Below the pieces are notes generated by a model, which ran no database searches, was not told the DNA's origin, and saw nothing but the letters and a program-made list of their open reading frames with translations. DNA of 64,000 bases, taken from contig NZ_NKYF01000011.1 in the NCBI RefSeq assembly GCF_002262885.1, positions 62,001 to 126,000 of the forward strand. The letters are read 5' to 3'. Shown one piece after another: positions 53,201 through 61,378 of the stretch. The position numbers and the translations under genes are program-made. Numbering within the stretch: the first letter of the stretch is position 1; the number at the start of each line of letters is the position of its first letter. This DNA is from Pseudonocardia sp. MH-G8. GTDB taxonomy: Bacteria > Actinomycetota > Actinomycetes > Mycobacteriales > Pseudonocardiaceae.

Positions 53201-55480
53201 CTCGGTGAGCACCGACTCCGCCAGCGCGCGGGCGAGCAGCTCGCCCGAGCCCGCGTTGTAGGCGAGCACGCGCAGCGCGTCCTGCCCCGGGTTGGCCGCG
53301 CGGTAGGCGGCCACCCGCTCGGCCACGGCCGACGGCGGGAGGTCGGCCGGGACGTCACGGCGGTCCAGGCCCAGCACCTCGAACACCGCCTGCACCGCCG
53401 CGCCGGGCTCGGCCTCGGCGGCGTGCAGGTAGACCCCGGTGCCGAGCGTGGCCTCCCGGACGTAGACGAACGGCAGGCCGTCCACGCCGCGGACGGCGAA
53501 GGGCAGGTTCGCGGGCGTCACCCGGCGGACCAGCCGCGCGTCCACCGACTGCCGGCGGCGCACGCTGGACCGGCCGACGTCCGCGAGCTCCCGCGCCCAC
53601 CGCGTGAACGTGGCGTCGAGCTCGACGGCCCAGGCCAGGCGCATCGGGTGCAGCGGCAGCACGAGCGTCGCGGCGATCGGCTGGTGCCCGACGGTGTCGA
53701 CGGACAGCCGCACGGTGTCGAGGGCCAGCAGCCCGCTGCGGATGTCCGGGTGCACCGTGGAGTCCAGCGCCCGCCGGTAGGACTGGCAGTAGCTGATCAC
53801 CTCCTGGCGCAGCTCCTCGTCCCACGCGAGCGTCTCGACGACGTCGCGGGGCTTGCGGGCGGCGAGCCGGCCGAACAGGTGGCGGCGGCGTTCGGCGAAC
53901 GTGGGCGGCAGGATCCCGTCCAGCGGGGAGAAGGCGGCCGAGTCGAGCACCTCGCCGAGCCGGCCGTCCGCCTCCCACGCCATCACGCGGCCGCGTTCGG
54001 CGAGCGAGCGGCGCTGCAGGTCGACGAGCGCGGGGCTCAGCGCGAGCTGGACCGTGCGTCGCCCGCCGAGGCGCAGCTCGAAGTTGCCGCCCGCCCACTG
54101 CGGCGCGCCCTCGCGGTGGTCGTCCTGCCCCTCCAGGGCCGCCTCGAGCCGGGCCTGGGCCAGTGAGCGGCTGGACGCGCGGCGCCCCGAGGTGGGCAGC
54201 GGGTCGTTCTCCCAGCGGACGGCGAACTGCTGGCTCTCGTCGACGGCCTCGTCGCCGTTCTTCAGCAGCACGCGCTGGCCGTCGCGGTCCAGCGCCGTGA
54301 GCCGGACGACGAGCAGCGCGCCGTCGGTGAGGTCCTCCTCGGCGATGTCGAGGCGGACGGTGCCACGGGTCTTGTCGCCCTTGACGGTCTGCTTCGCCAG
54401 GGGCTCGGTGTCGAGCTCGCGCAGGTCCTCGGGCGGCAGGGCTTCGAGCAGCCAGCGGTGCACGAGCTCGGTCTTCACCGGGTCCGTGCGCCAGGTCAGG
54501 GTCACCGAGCCCGGTGAGCCCTCCCCCGTCTCCACGTACGGCAGGTCGCCGGCGTTCTCCTGGTGCAGGCGCGTGCCCGGCCGCAGCGTGCCGTCGTCCT
54601 TGAGGAACGGGTCGAGCCGAAGGCTGGTCAGGTCGCCGGGGAGCAGCGTGACCATCGGCCAGTGGTCGAAGCTCAGCGGTGCGGGCAGGGGCTCGGCGAG
54701 CGGGGCCGCCCACGACGCCGCGTCCGACAGGTCGACGTCCGGGCGGGAGAGGTAGCGCGCGATCCGGCCGCGGGCCTCGCCCTCCTGCAGCTCGGCGGTG
54801 GTGAGCCGGTCGGCCACCGACGCCACGGCGCGGCTCGGGCGGGAGATCGCCCGCACGCAGGCGACGTTGCGCGGGAGGCGGCCGACCAGCGCCGGGCCGC
54901 CCAGGTCCGGCACGAGCCCGACGATCCACAGCGCCGCGCCCGCCGTCGCCCAGGTCGGGTCGTCCGCGACGGTGGCGAGGTAGCGGGTCCAGGCCTCGAC
55001 CGGCTTGCTGCGTCCCAGCTCCCGCGCCACCCGCCGCACGCCGTCGGCCACCTCGGTGTTCGCCAGCTCGGCGAGCAGCTCGTCGCCCGCCCGGGCGAGG
55101 AGCTCGGTGATGTCGACGCGGGCGAAGCTGTTGTCCAGCGAGCTGGCGGCCGAACCGCTGCCGACGGGCACCATCAGCACGAGGCGGCGGCGCTTGCGGT
55201 TGCGCAGCTCGATCGTGCGCTCGGCCGGGATGGTCAGGCCGTCGGTCTGATCGGCGTGGTCGGCCAGGACGTGCACGTCGGTCGAGCCCGGCGGGAGCAA
55301 CCCGGAGAGCGCGGAGGCGAGCCGGCCGGCGTCACCGCGACGGACGCTGTCGACGCGCAGGCAGTGCCCGATGCCGTGGTCCTCGAGCTGGGTGGCCAGC
55401 AGCCGGGCGAGCACCGCCACGACCTGGTCGGGCAGGTGCGGCTGGGCGGTCGCCGGGGGGAGCAAGGTCGGCGCGGCCAT
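50222..55480 (-). CDS. large HerA/FtsK-type ATPase with embedded PD-(D/E)XK-like domain
   Basis: 1752-residue protein, last gene of the kinase operon. The first ~1000 residues are unrecognised. A segment CDVLLVRTTARTVRIDCVEVKTRRA near 1087 looks like a PD-(D/E)XK nuclease core (D ... E-V-K). A Pro/Ala/Ser-rich linker of about 150 residues follows (~1260-1410). The C-terminal HerA-like ATPase has Walker A VLGIPGQGKSVTTRR (~1447), VLDFHGD, Walker B LAVVLDEAHRLARD (~1650) and VVVASQGVDDFHKD. The layout recalls DptH of phosphorothioate-linked restriction and the last ATPase of MADS; I cannot tell which is closer. ATG 55480 shares a base with the upstream stop (TGATG). A longer frame back to 57025 is out of register with that junction and overlaps the previous gene, so it is rejected. 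Confidence 0.7.
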   Translation of the reverse strand: MAAPTLLPPATAQPHLPDQVVAVLARLLATQLEDHGIGHCLRVDSVRRGDAGRLASALSGLLPPGSTDVHVLADHADQTDGLTIPAERTIELRNRKRRRLVLMVPVGSGSAASSLDNSFARVDITELLARAGDELLAELANTEVADGVRRVARELGRSKPVEAWTRYLATVADDPTWATAGAALWIVGLVPDLGGPALVGRLPRNVACVRAISRPSRAVASVADRLTTAELQEGEARGRIARYLSRPDVDLSDAASWAAPLAEPLPAPLSFDHWPMVTLLPGDLTSLRLDPFLKDDGTLRPGTRLHQENAGDLPYVETGEGSPGSVTLTWRTDPVKTELVHRWLLEALPPEDLRELDTEPLAKQTVKGDKTRGTVRLDIAEEDLTDGALLVVRLTALDRDGQRVLLKNGDEAVDESQQFAVRWENDPLPTSGRRASSRSLAQARLEAALEGQDDHREGAPQWAGGNFELRLGGRRTVQLALSPALVDLQRRSLAERGRVMAWEADGRLGEVLDSAAFSPLDGILPPTFAERRRHLFGRLAARKPRDVVETLAWDEELRQEVISYCQSYRRALDSTVHPDIRSGLLALDTVRLSVDTVGHQPIAATLVLPLHPMRLAWAVELDATFTRWARELADVGRSSVRRRQSVDARLVRRVTPANLPFAVRGVDGLPFVYVREATLGTGVYLHAAEAEPGAAVQAVFEVLGLDRRDVPADLPPSAVAERVAAYRAANPGQDALRVLAYNAGSGELLARALAESVLTETDDEDGLATAPARLDLTAYSRRPSFTDPVPALTDLQRAVASQEVRGTRSHLVPPLGLSVRPHERLASDTGAAHLGVVADLAVTEIQVDSTGAIDAAASFRNLLTPAPTRRAADAPVWRTAPALRTRNREGAADVVEAHRAYQTALGAALEQGEGLPALTARLGEGELASLRAAHDRADWVLTLDRNLGLDFYTSGPEYILDYAPDFLDGLGPRLTVTTAHRGEVERLLADAMGGLDLMAEENSVRSVLEHLQVVSGRLALRLVARSSLATEAVGLAVLMAHLRQRGELDGTIVVPVDAHQEVFGDNRSGDEAVRRCDVLLVRTTARTVRIDCVEVKTRRATALPMALVDDMVDQLDATVDMLHTTFFRSDPPRVDAELQRARLGGILRHHADRALAMGLLDDRRRMDVERLVERVEDGALVPEIARRGYVVNLGDKAGLPSEHRGVPIHVLSASDLGAAGFTPSRREGARAVEPITERRPSPRPRPIATPPASGGVPDGAAPARPSMPPLLESNQPDASSPDPGSRPPAAGSMPPAPLSGAPNAGSSAGAPPTSAARTGLPSSAAPDTSSSAGARPSAAPAESSAPPGAGQPSPRGQMPHPGVADTSPLPAVTPPAGGESVPAAVSTPPRPSPHPRAPAAGEPSPETGTPDGALPQVVDVVLGQDRHAADVRWRISTAGSPHLFVLGIPGQGKSVTTRRILNSFAEQGLPALVLDFHGDMAAAPAGGAAVLDASQGLPISPFELDNPRRYREAAWELSEVIGYVCGLGEIQRNVVYEGVRAAYEKHGYGGLTAPTGQPTMDELAAAVTEAESTGRSRNVVARLRPLSDFGLFTDDPGQTFADLLRRGLVLDIHGLMEQVQIAAGAFVLRKVYREMFRWGQTGQLRLAVVLDEAHRLARDVTLPKIMKEGRKYGVAVVVASQGVDDFHKDVLSNAGTKVAFRCNYPQSRTVAGFLRGRDGQDMSAALEQLAVGQAYVSTPEQATARKVFMANQ

Positions 55481-57135
55481 CAGGAGTCTCCGAGGGGGTG
55501 GCGGACGACCTGCACGGAGAAGTCGTCGGAGAGGCTGTCGAAGCAGCCGAGCAGCTGCAGTCGCAGCGTGAACGCGTCGAGGTTCGCGCTCGCCGCGGCG
55601 CGGGCCTCGGCGCCGTCGAGGAAGGCCGGCGGGCGGTCGATCAGGATGCCGAAGCGGTGCCGCAGCGCGTCGAGCACCTCGCGCAGCGGCATCGTCGGGC
55701 GGGTGGTGACGCCGTCCGGCTCGACGAAGATCGCCAGCAACAGGGCGGTGATCAGCTCGTCGGTGGGGGCGTAGCGCCAGGAACGCCGGCTGCGCGTGGA
55801 ACCGCGCATGACGCCGTAGGGCTTCTCCAGCCCGCCGACGGACCAGAACCAGTTGACCGCGTTCCTGACGGCCTTCGTCTGGTTCACCTGCTCCAGGATG
55901 TCGAGCAGCTTGTCGAGCTCGCTGTCCTCGCTCGCCTGCACCCGCTGGAGGAACTCCAGCTCGGGCTCGGAGGCATCGCCCGACGCGGCGGCCTCGGCGA
56001 CGATGTCGTCGATCCGGCCCATCGCGTAGGTCTCGACGCGGCGGTGCTCGCGCAGCGACGCGAGGTGCACGAGCTTCTCGGCGCTGCTCATCCCGCTGCG
56101 GCGCTCGGCCTCGCCGGGAATCCGCGGCAGCGCCTGCTCGATCACCACGAACGCCATGCGGTCGCGGAACGCGAGCCGCACGCGGTCGAGGTCGCGCTCG
56201 ACGCAGCGCCGCGACATGCGATCGGACTCCGCCCCGAGGTCGCCGGTGAAGTCGCAGTACAGCTCGACCGGCGACGCGGGCGCCGGCCCCGGCTCCAGGT
56301 CCGCGGGCCGCTCGCCGGTGCGGAGCAGCTCGCGCGCCGCGGCGTCGGCCCGCAGGCTGGACGTGAACACGCCCAGCGCGAGCAGCGCGGCGAAGCTCGA
56401 CATCAGCGACGGCACCGGCAGCTCGTCGCCGTAGGCCCGCAGGTGGGCGAGCAGCATCGCGCCCAGGTCGGCGGCGACGCCGGGCAGCGGGCTGTCGGGC
56501 GCGGTCGCGTCGATCTCGCGGGCGTCGGCCATCGCGAAGCCCTCGACGAACCGGAACTCCAGCAGCGCCCCGATGTCGAGCCGCTCCGGGTCGGCCAGCT
56601 GCGGTTCCCAGCGCGGCTCGGGGCCGATCGCCAGCCCTCGGCCGACGGTCCGCGTGACCAGCTCGCGCAGCTGGGCCCGGGCCGATCCGGAACCGCTCGC
56701 ACCGGCACCTCGGCGCTCCAGCTCGGCGAGCAGCAGACCGTAGGCGACGTCGTCGATACCGCGGTGCCGGTCTCGCTTCGTGGGCAGGCCCGCCCGGTAG
56801 GCGGCCAAGGTCAGCGGCGCGACGGCCAGCATCTGCTCGCCGGACTTCCCGCGGCCGGAGCGGCCCATGTCGACCACGCACGAGCGCAGCCAGCCGTCCA
56901 GCAGGGCGAGGTCGTTGTCCGAGGTGAAGCCGCGGACGTGACCGGACGCCAGCATCGCGTCGCGGTAGCCGGCGAAGTCGCTCGCATCCGTGCGCGAGCG
57001 GCTGGACCGCCCGCCCTTGACGCACATCTCGAACAGCTGCGGCAGCACGCGGTCGGTGTCGGTGTCGAGCAGCGAGAACACCGTGAGCGGCCGGTACTGG
57101 TAGGTCCGCAGCGGGGTGGGCAGCGGGATGCTCAC
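55480..57135 (-). CDS. 551-aa protein of the kinase/ATPase defence operon
   Basis: Soluble, mostly helical protein of unknown activity. It starts SIPLPTPLRTYQYRPLTVFSLLD and has long alpha-helical stretches, a Glu/Asp-rich part (ASEDSELDKLLDILEQV, ~410) and an NWFWSVGGLEKPYGVMRGS...WRYAPTDELITALLLAIFVE motif near 445-490. It contains no Walker or nuclease motif. GTG 57135 overlaps the kinase stop (GTGA), and its stop overlaps the ATPase start, so the three proteins are made together. By position and size it corresponds to the middle protein of DptF-G-H or to MAD7 in MADS; similarity to either needs a profile search. Confidence 0.65.
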   Translation of the reverse strand: MSIPLPTPLRTYQYRPLTVFSLLDTDTDRVLPQLFEMCVKGGRSSRSRTDASDFAGYRDAMLASGHVRGFTSDNDLALLDGWLRSCVVDMGRSGRGKSGEQMLAVAPLTLAAYRAGLPTKRDRHRGIDDVAYGLLLAELERRGAGASGSGSARAQLRELVTRTVGRGLAIGPEPRWEPQLADPERLDIGALLEFRFVEGFAMADAREIDATAPDSPLPGVAADLGAMLLAHLRAYGDELPVPSLMSSFAALLALGVFTSSLRADAAARELLRTGERPADLEPGPAPASPVELYCDFTGDLGAESDRMSRRCVERDLDRVRLAFRDRMAFVVIEQALPRIPGEAERRSGMSSAEKLVHLASLREHRRVETYAMGRIDDIVAEAAASGDASEPELEFLQRVQASEDSELDKLLDILEQVNQTKAVRNAVNWFWSVGGLEKPYGVMRGSTRSRRSWRYAPTDELITALLLAIFVEPDGVTTRPTMPLREVLDALRHRFGILIDRPPAFLDGAEARAAASANLDAFTLRLQLLGCFDSLSDDFSVQVVRHPLGDS

Positions 57136-60100
57136 TTCGACCTCCGCACGATCACGCCGCCCGCGTCCACACCGGCGACGAGCGAGCTGCCGGAGCCGTC
57201 GACGATTCGGACGGTCTGCGCCGGCTCCAGCCGCAGCCGGTTGCCGAAGCCCTCGATCTCCTGTCGCAGCGCCGCGGACGCGGTGTCACCCAGCACCTCG
57301 CCGTCGGCCGAGCGGAACAGCAGCTCGGCGGTGTCGAGCGTGATCCGCAGCCGTGCCCCGCGGCGGTGGCGCAGCTCCAGCTGGTCGGGGAACGACTCGA
57401 CGAACGGCGCCGCCGAGGTCGCTGCCCGCAGCACGAACTCCGCGGCCGGCAGCTCCTTGACCACGACGATCGAGCGGACCGCCGGGTCGTCGAACGCGCG
57501 GTCGCGCAGCGCGAGCTTGCCGACGTCGGGGTAGGCGACGAACGCGAGCACCCGCGACACGCCGAGCAGCATCCGCGGCAGCGCCGAGGCCGGATCGTCC
57601 AGCGCGGCGAGGTAGTCGTCGAGGTGCCGGTAGCTGCGCACCTCGGGACGCGTGCCGGCGCCGTCCCACGCGCCGAAGAACAGCGAGCGCTTGAGCCCGG
57701 TCATCGTGGCCGTGTCGAGGGCGGCGAGGTCGGGCACCAAGTCCCGGCGGGCGCGGGCGGCGCGGGCGGCACCGGGTGCCGGCAGCACCGCCGGGTCGAG
57801 GTCGGCCCACTCGCGCACCAGGTAGTCGCCGCTGCCGGCGTCGAAGGCGAGGTCGAAGGCGCGGCGCCCGGCCGACGGGTCGAGACCGTTCTCGACGTCG
57901 TCGTGCACGGCCTCGCACGACGTGTCGCCCGTGATCAGCCAGCCGAACGCGGACCGCACGTCGCGGACGGTGGCGCGCCGGCGCCGGCGCAGGTGGCTGG
58001 TGAGCAGCAGCTCCGAGACGGCCCGGCGGGCGCGCCCGGAACGCAGCTGCTCGGCGTTGGCCCGCATCGGGCAGACCTCCCGCGCCTCGCAGCCCTTGCA
58101 GATCTCCCAGCGGTGCAGGGAGGTCAGCGAGGCCAGGATGCCGGCACCCAGCGCCGGGCCGTCGAGGTCGGGCAGCGCCAGCGCGCGGCGCTTGAGGTCG
58201 ACGAGCACGATGCGCGCGTCCGCCTCCGCCGGAGCGCCCCCGCGCAGCTGCCGGTCGAGCTCCGCGGTGATCTCCGGATACCGCTCGCGGTGCTCGGCGC
58301 AGAACTGCGCGATGCGGCCGTCGTTGGCGGCCAACAGCACCGTGCGCGGGCCGGGCTCATCGACAGCCTGACTGATCAGGGCGTCCGACGACAGTTCCCC
58401 GTGCGACTCGGACGCGTCGTAGACCGCCGCGTAGGTCCGCCCGCCGAGGCGCTTGCGCCAGCCCGCGGCGTCCGCGTGCAGCGAGGTGGCGCCGGCCTGG
58501 TCGAGCGCGGCGCCGACGCGCACCAGGAACGAGGTCTTGCCGTCACCCGGGTTGCCCGACAGGACGACGACGTCGAGCCGGCCGTCCACGATCGCGGGGA
58601 GGAGGTCGGCGTCGAGGTTGGTGGTCGCGTAGGTGTCGCGGGCGAACTCGTCGTCCAGGCCGCGGTTGCCCGCGTTGCCGATCGCGCTGTGGCGGTACAG
58701 CCCGCGCAGCGCGTCGACCGTCGGGTTGACGACGCGGCGCCCGGGCGCGACGGAGGTGTCGCTGGCCCGCAGCACCTTCTGCGCGAACGCCGCGGCGTCG
58801 CCCGGCCGCTCCCCCGGCTCGTAGGCGACGGCGGAGTAGAGCGTGTCGAGCAACGCGCGCCCGAAGCGCTGCACGTGCTCGGCCGACGGCGGGATGAGCG
58901 TGCGCCGCTCGTCGAGCCCGGCGCCCGCGTACGGGAGGCGACCGAGCATGGCCTGCAGGACCGACGCCGCCGCGCTGTAGACGTCCGCGGCGGGCGACCA
59001 CTGCCGCCGCGCCCACACCTCGGGCGCGGTGTACGGGGGCGAGCCGACGACGGAATGCGCCGCATCCGCCTTCGCCGCCAGCCCGAAGTCGATCAGCACC
59101 GCGCGGCCGTCGGGCCGGACGATGATGTTGTTCGGGCTGACGTCGCGGTGGTACAGCGACTGCGCGTGGGCGTCGGCCAGGCCGTGGAGGACGTCCGCGG
59201 CGATGCGACGGGCCTCCTCGCGCTCGAGCGGGCGGCTGCCGGCCACGAAGTCGTGCAGCGTCTGCCCGGGGACGTACTCCTGCACGAGGACGCCGGGCTC
59301 CGGGTTGGGCAGCCGGTCGTCCATGCGGGCGCAGTGGTGGCTGCGCAGGATCCACGCGTTCTCGAACTCGGCCTTGGCCTGCTCCGCGCTCACGCGGTCG
59401 GGGCGCAGGAACTTCAGGGTGCGGTGCTTGTCGAGGTTGTCGTCGTGGGCCAGCCAGGTGGTGGCCCACGCTCCCTCGCCGAGCTGGCGGACCAGCCGGT
59501 ACCGGCCCGCCAGCACCGTGCCTTCCCGCAACGGCTGGTCGGGCGCGGACGCCGGTGCCAGGGCCTGCACCGCCGCGGAGGCGGTGAGCCGATCGGTGGC
59601 GTCGAGCGAGAGGCAGCGGGCCAGCACGTGCCCGACCTCGGGGTACGCGGCTGCCCGCTGACGCGCGAGGTCGTGGTCGGGCAGGTCGCTCGCGTCGCCG
59701 TGCAACCACTGCACGAGGCACAGCGCGAGGCTGTAGACGTCGTCGTCCGGCTGGTGGAACGCCAGCGGGATCCCCGGCGGCCGGAAGCCCGCCGAGGGGT
59801 GGTCCTCGTCGAGCGCGGGCGCGATGGTCTGCGCCGAAGGCAGGTGGGCACGGCCGAAGTCGCGGAACCGCACGTGGCCGGCAGGAGTCACCTCGACGCT
59901 GCGCAGCTGCAGCGCCCGGTGGGTGATCTCCAGCTCGTGGACGTCGGCGAGCGCGGCGAAGGCGTCGCGCACGAGCGGGACGCCCTGGTTCGACGGCACC
60001 CGCCCGGTCGGGTCGTGCCGCGGGCGCGCGGCAGCGGCGAGGCGGCCGAGGCTCGCGCACTCCTCGACGATCACCGGGGTGACGCGGTAGCCGTCCCAGT

Positions 60101-60893
60101 CGAACCAACCCTGGACGCGCCCGGTGCGGTCCTTGCTCGCCAGCGCGACGAGGGCGTCGTGATCACGGGTGGCCAGCTCGCGGGCCCGCTGCGGGTCATC
60201 GACCCCATCGATCGGCACGCACGTGAGCAGCGCCTGCTCCCCCGCCGGGGTGCGGGCCGAGAACACGCGGGAGTTCTCCTGCGGCGGCAGCTCGGCCAGG
60301 ACGTCGTACTGCAGGATCTGCGGGGGCAGCTGCTCCGGGCCGCGCGGCGGCAGGCCGAGCAGGAAGGCCATCAGCTGCGGGCGCAGCGGCGCCATCGACT
60401 TCGGGAAGCCGGCGTCGAGCGCCGTGAGGACGCCCGCGGTGTCGGCCAGCCGCAGCACGACGTGCTCGCCGAGGTCGGCGGTGTCGTCCAGCACCAGGTG
60501 GTCGTGCGACATCACGACGTGGGCGAACACCGGGCGCGATCCCCTCGGCAACCCACGCAACGCCTGCGCCCAGCCCGGGACCTTGCCCGTGAGGCGCCCG
60601 GCCAGCACCCGCGCCGCGTGGTTGACCTGGCCCACCGGGTTGTGCCGGGGCGCGCCCTTGACGTACCAGGACACCTCCCCGGTGATGACGTGCGGCCCCC
60701 ACGCCTTCTCCTCGCACACGAACACCGCGCGCTCGCCGACGACCACCAGGTCGAGGTCGACCGTGCCCATCCCGCTGGGCACGTTGCGCCCGGCGACGAC
60801 GTCCCAGTGCTCGGGCAGGCTCTCGGCCAGCCGGCGTGCCGCCTTCTCCTCGCCCGGGCCGTGCCAGTCGGTGAGGACGTGCAGGCGTGCCAC
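57132..60893 (-). CDS. NERD-pseudokinase-kinase-ATPase fusion (PglW-like N-terminal half)
   Basis: 1253-residue multidomain protein. Residues ~10-130 are a NERD nuclease-related domain (GTVDLDLVVVGERAVFVCEEK supplies D...E-x-K). Residues ~200-430 resemble a protein kinase with a broken catalytic loop (THRALQLRSVEV in place of HRD) but a DFG. Residues ~458-700 form a full Ser/Thr kinase: GEGAWATTWLAH, catalytic loop YHRDVSPNN (~581), IDFGLAA, and APE. The C-terminal ATPase has Walker A LSGNPGDGKTSFL (~779), a Cys cluster ICKGCEAREVCPM (~933) and further helices, like DptF-type ATPases. NERD plus tandem kinase is typical of BREX-2 PglW; adding the ATPase is not. GTG 60893 follows GGGGAGG and overlaps a short upstream ORF (TAGTG). 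Confidence 0.75.
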   Translation of the reverse strand: MARLHVLTDWHGPGEEKAARRLAESLPEHWDVVAGRNVPSGMGTVDLDLVVVGERAVFVCEEKAWGPHVITGEVSWYVKGAPRHNPVGQVNHAARVLAGRLTGKVPGWAQALRGLPRGSRPVFAHVVMSHDHLVLDDTADLGEHVVLRLADTAGVLTALDAGFPKSMAPLRPQLMAFLLGLPPRGPEQLPPQILQYDVLAELPPQENSRVFSARTPAGEQALLTCVPIDGVDDPQRARELATRDHDALVALASKDRTGRVQGWFDWDGYRVTPVIVEECASLGRLAAAARPRHDPTGRVPSNQGVPLVRDAFAALADVHELEITHRALQLRSVEVTPAGHVRFRDFGRAHLPSAQTIAPALDEDHPSAGFRPPGIPLAFHQPDDDVYSLALCLVQWLHGDASDLPDHDLARQRAAAYPEVGHVLARCLSLDATDRLTASAAVQALAPASAPDQPLREGTVLAGRYRLVRQLGEGAWATTWLAHDDNLDKHRTLKFLRPDRVSAEQAKAEFENAWILRSHHCARMDDRLPNPEPGVLVQEYVPGQTLHDFVAGSRPLEREEARRIAADVLHGLADAHAQSLYHRDVSPNNIIVRPDGRAVLIDFGLAAKADAAHSVVGSPPYTAPEVWARRQWSPAADVYSAAASVLQAMLGRLPYAGAGLDERRTLIPPSAEHVQRFGRALLDTLYSAVAYEPGERPGDAAAFAQKVLRASDTSVAPGRRVVNPTVDALRGLYRHSAIGNAGNRGLDDEFARDTYATTNLDADLLPAIVDGRLDVVVLSGNPGDGKTSFLVRVGAALDQAGATSLHADAAGWRKRLGGRTYAAVYDASESHGELSSDALISQAVDEPGPRTVLLAANDGRIAQFCAEHRERYPEITAELDRQLRGGAPAEADARIVLVDLKRRALALPDLDGPALGAGILASLTSLHRWEICKGCEAREVCPMRANAEQLRSGRARRAVSELLLTSHLRRRRRATVRDVRSAFGWLITGDTSCEAVHDDVENGLDPSAGRRAFDLAFDAGSGDYLVREWADLDPAVLPAPGAARAARARRDLVPDLAALDTATMTGLKRSLFFGAWDGAGTRPEVRSYRHLDDYLAALDDPASALPRMLLGVSRVLAFVAYPDVGKLALRDRAFDDPAVRSIVVVKELPAAEFVLRAATSAAPFVESFPDQLELRHRRGARLRITLDTAELLFRSADGEVLGDTASAALRQEIEGFGNRLRLEPAQTVRIVDGSGSSLVAGVDAGGVIVRRSK

Positions 60894-60970
60894 TAGCCGG
60901 CCTCCCCGGTGACGTGAACGCGCAGGATTGCCTCATGGGCCGGCGGCATGCCGGCCTCGTCGTCTGTCAT
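60893..60970 (-). CDS. short leader-like ORF before the kinase gene
   Basis: 25 codons (MTDDEAGMPPAHEAILRVHV...) whose TAG shares a base with the kinase GTG (TAGTG). The kinase ribosome binding site lies within it. It may be a translated leader that couples initiation of the kinase gene or the end of a lost upstream gene; longer in-frame extension upstream exists but is weakly coding. Confidence 0.35.
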   Translation of the reverse strand: MTDDEAGMPPAHEAILRVHVTGEAG

Positions 60971-61378
60971 CGCATCCCGTCTGCCACCGGCGGCTGGGGT
61001 CGCCGGAGTGGTGGAGGAGCGCGGCGATCCGCTGTGACGGCCGTCCCCCTGCCCGTGCTGCTCCAGGAGTCGGTGGCGCACGACGCTGCGTTACTCCCCG
61101 CTTCCTCCGCGTGTGTCTCGGAGCAAACCTGGGCCCATGCGAGCGAGGCCGGGGCGATGTGGCGAGCATGATCAGGACTTCGGCGCGAAAACGGGCGGAT
61201 TCCGCCCGCGAACGCGCCGAACTTCTGATCATGGCCGCTTCACATGAGCGCTGGATCACGTGCAGGTGCCTCGGCGCAGCCCCTCCCGTCGGTCATCGGC
61301 ATTGACGTCCCTCACACATTGACTGACCATCAGACAAGACCAGTGCTTCCACACGCTCCCCAATGACGAGGAGATCCG
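60971..61378. other. divergent intergenic region between defence operon and antiporter
   Basis: About 400 bases between the minus-strand kinase operon and the plus-strand antiporter gene; it must hold both promoters. It contains the 67-bp palindrome at 61167-61233. A TTGACT hexamer near 61319 could be part of an antiporter promoter but no -10 was convincing. CAGACAAGACC near 61331 resembles one half of the TetR operator candidate at 63617. Confidence 0.4.
61167..61233. repeat. 67-bp imperfect palindrome, REP-like
   Basis: Outer arms of 21 bases match at 19 positions (CATGATCAG...TTCGGCGCG against its complement CGCGCCGAA...CTGATCATG). An inner perfect stem CGGGCGG-ATT-CCGCCCG sits in the middle. 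Such TGATCA-ended palindromes recur in intergenic DNA of related actinobacteria as far as I recall. It could fold as a long hairpin in RNA or cruciform in DNA, and it marks the right edge of the defence island. Confidence 0.65.

Noticed and set aside
51854..54166. 770-codon plus-strand frame opposite the HerA-type gene
   Set aside because: Low-complexity antisense shadow without a family match.
55481..57025. N-terminal extension of the HerA-type protein
   Set aside because: It would overlap the 551-aa gene over ~1500 bases with Arg-rich nonsense; the TGATG junction at 55480 gives a natural start.
25298..60893. Complete BREX-2 (Pgl) system
   Set aside because: A PglW-like kinase and a PglX-like methylase exist, but they are in different operons on opposite strands, and no PglZ phosphatase, PglY or BrxHI could be found.
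57366..60896. 1176-codon open frame on the plus strand opposite the kinase gene
   Set aside because: Its translation is a low-complexity Arg/Val/Glu/Leu string without domains, produced by high third-position GC in the true minus-strand gene.
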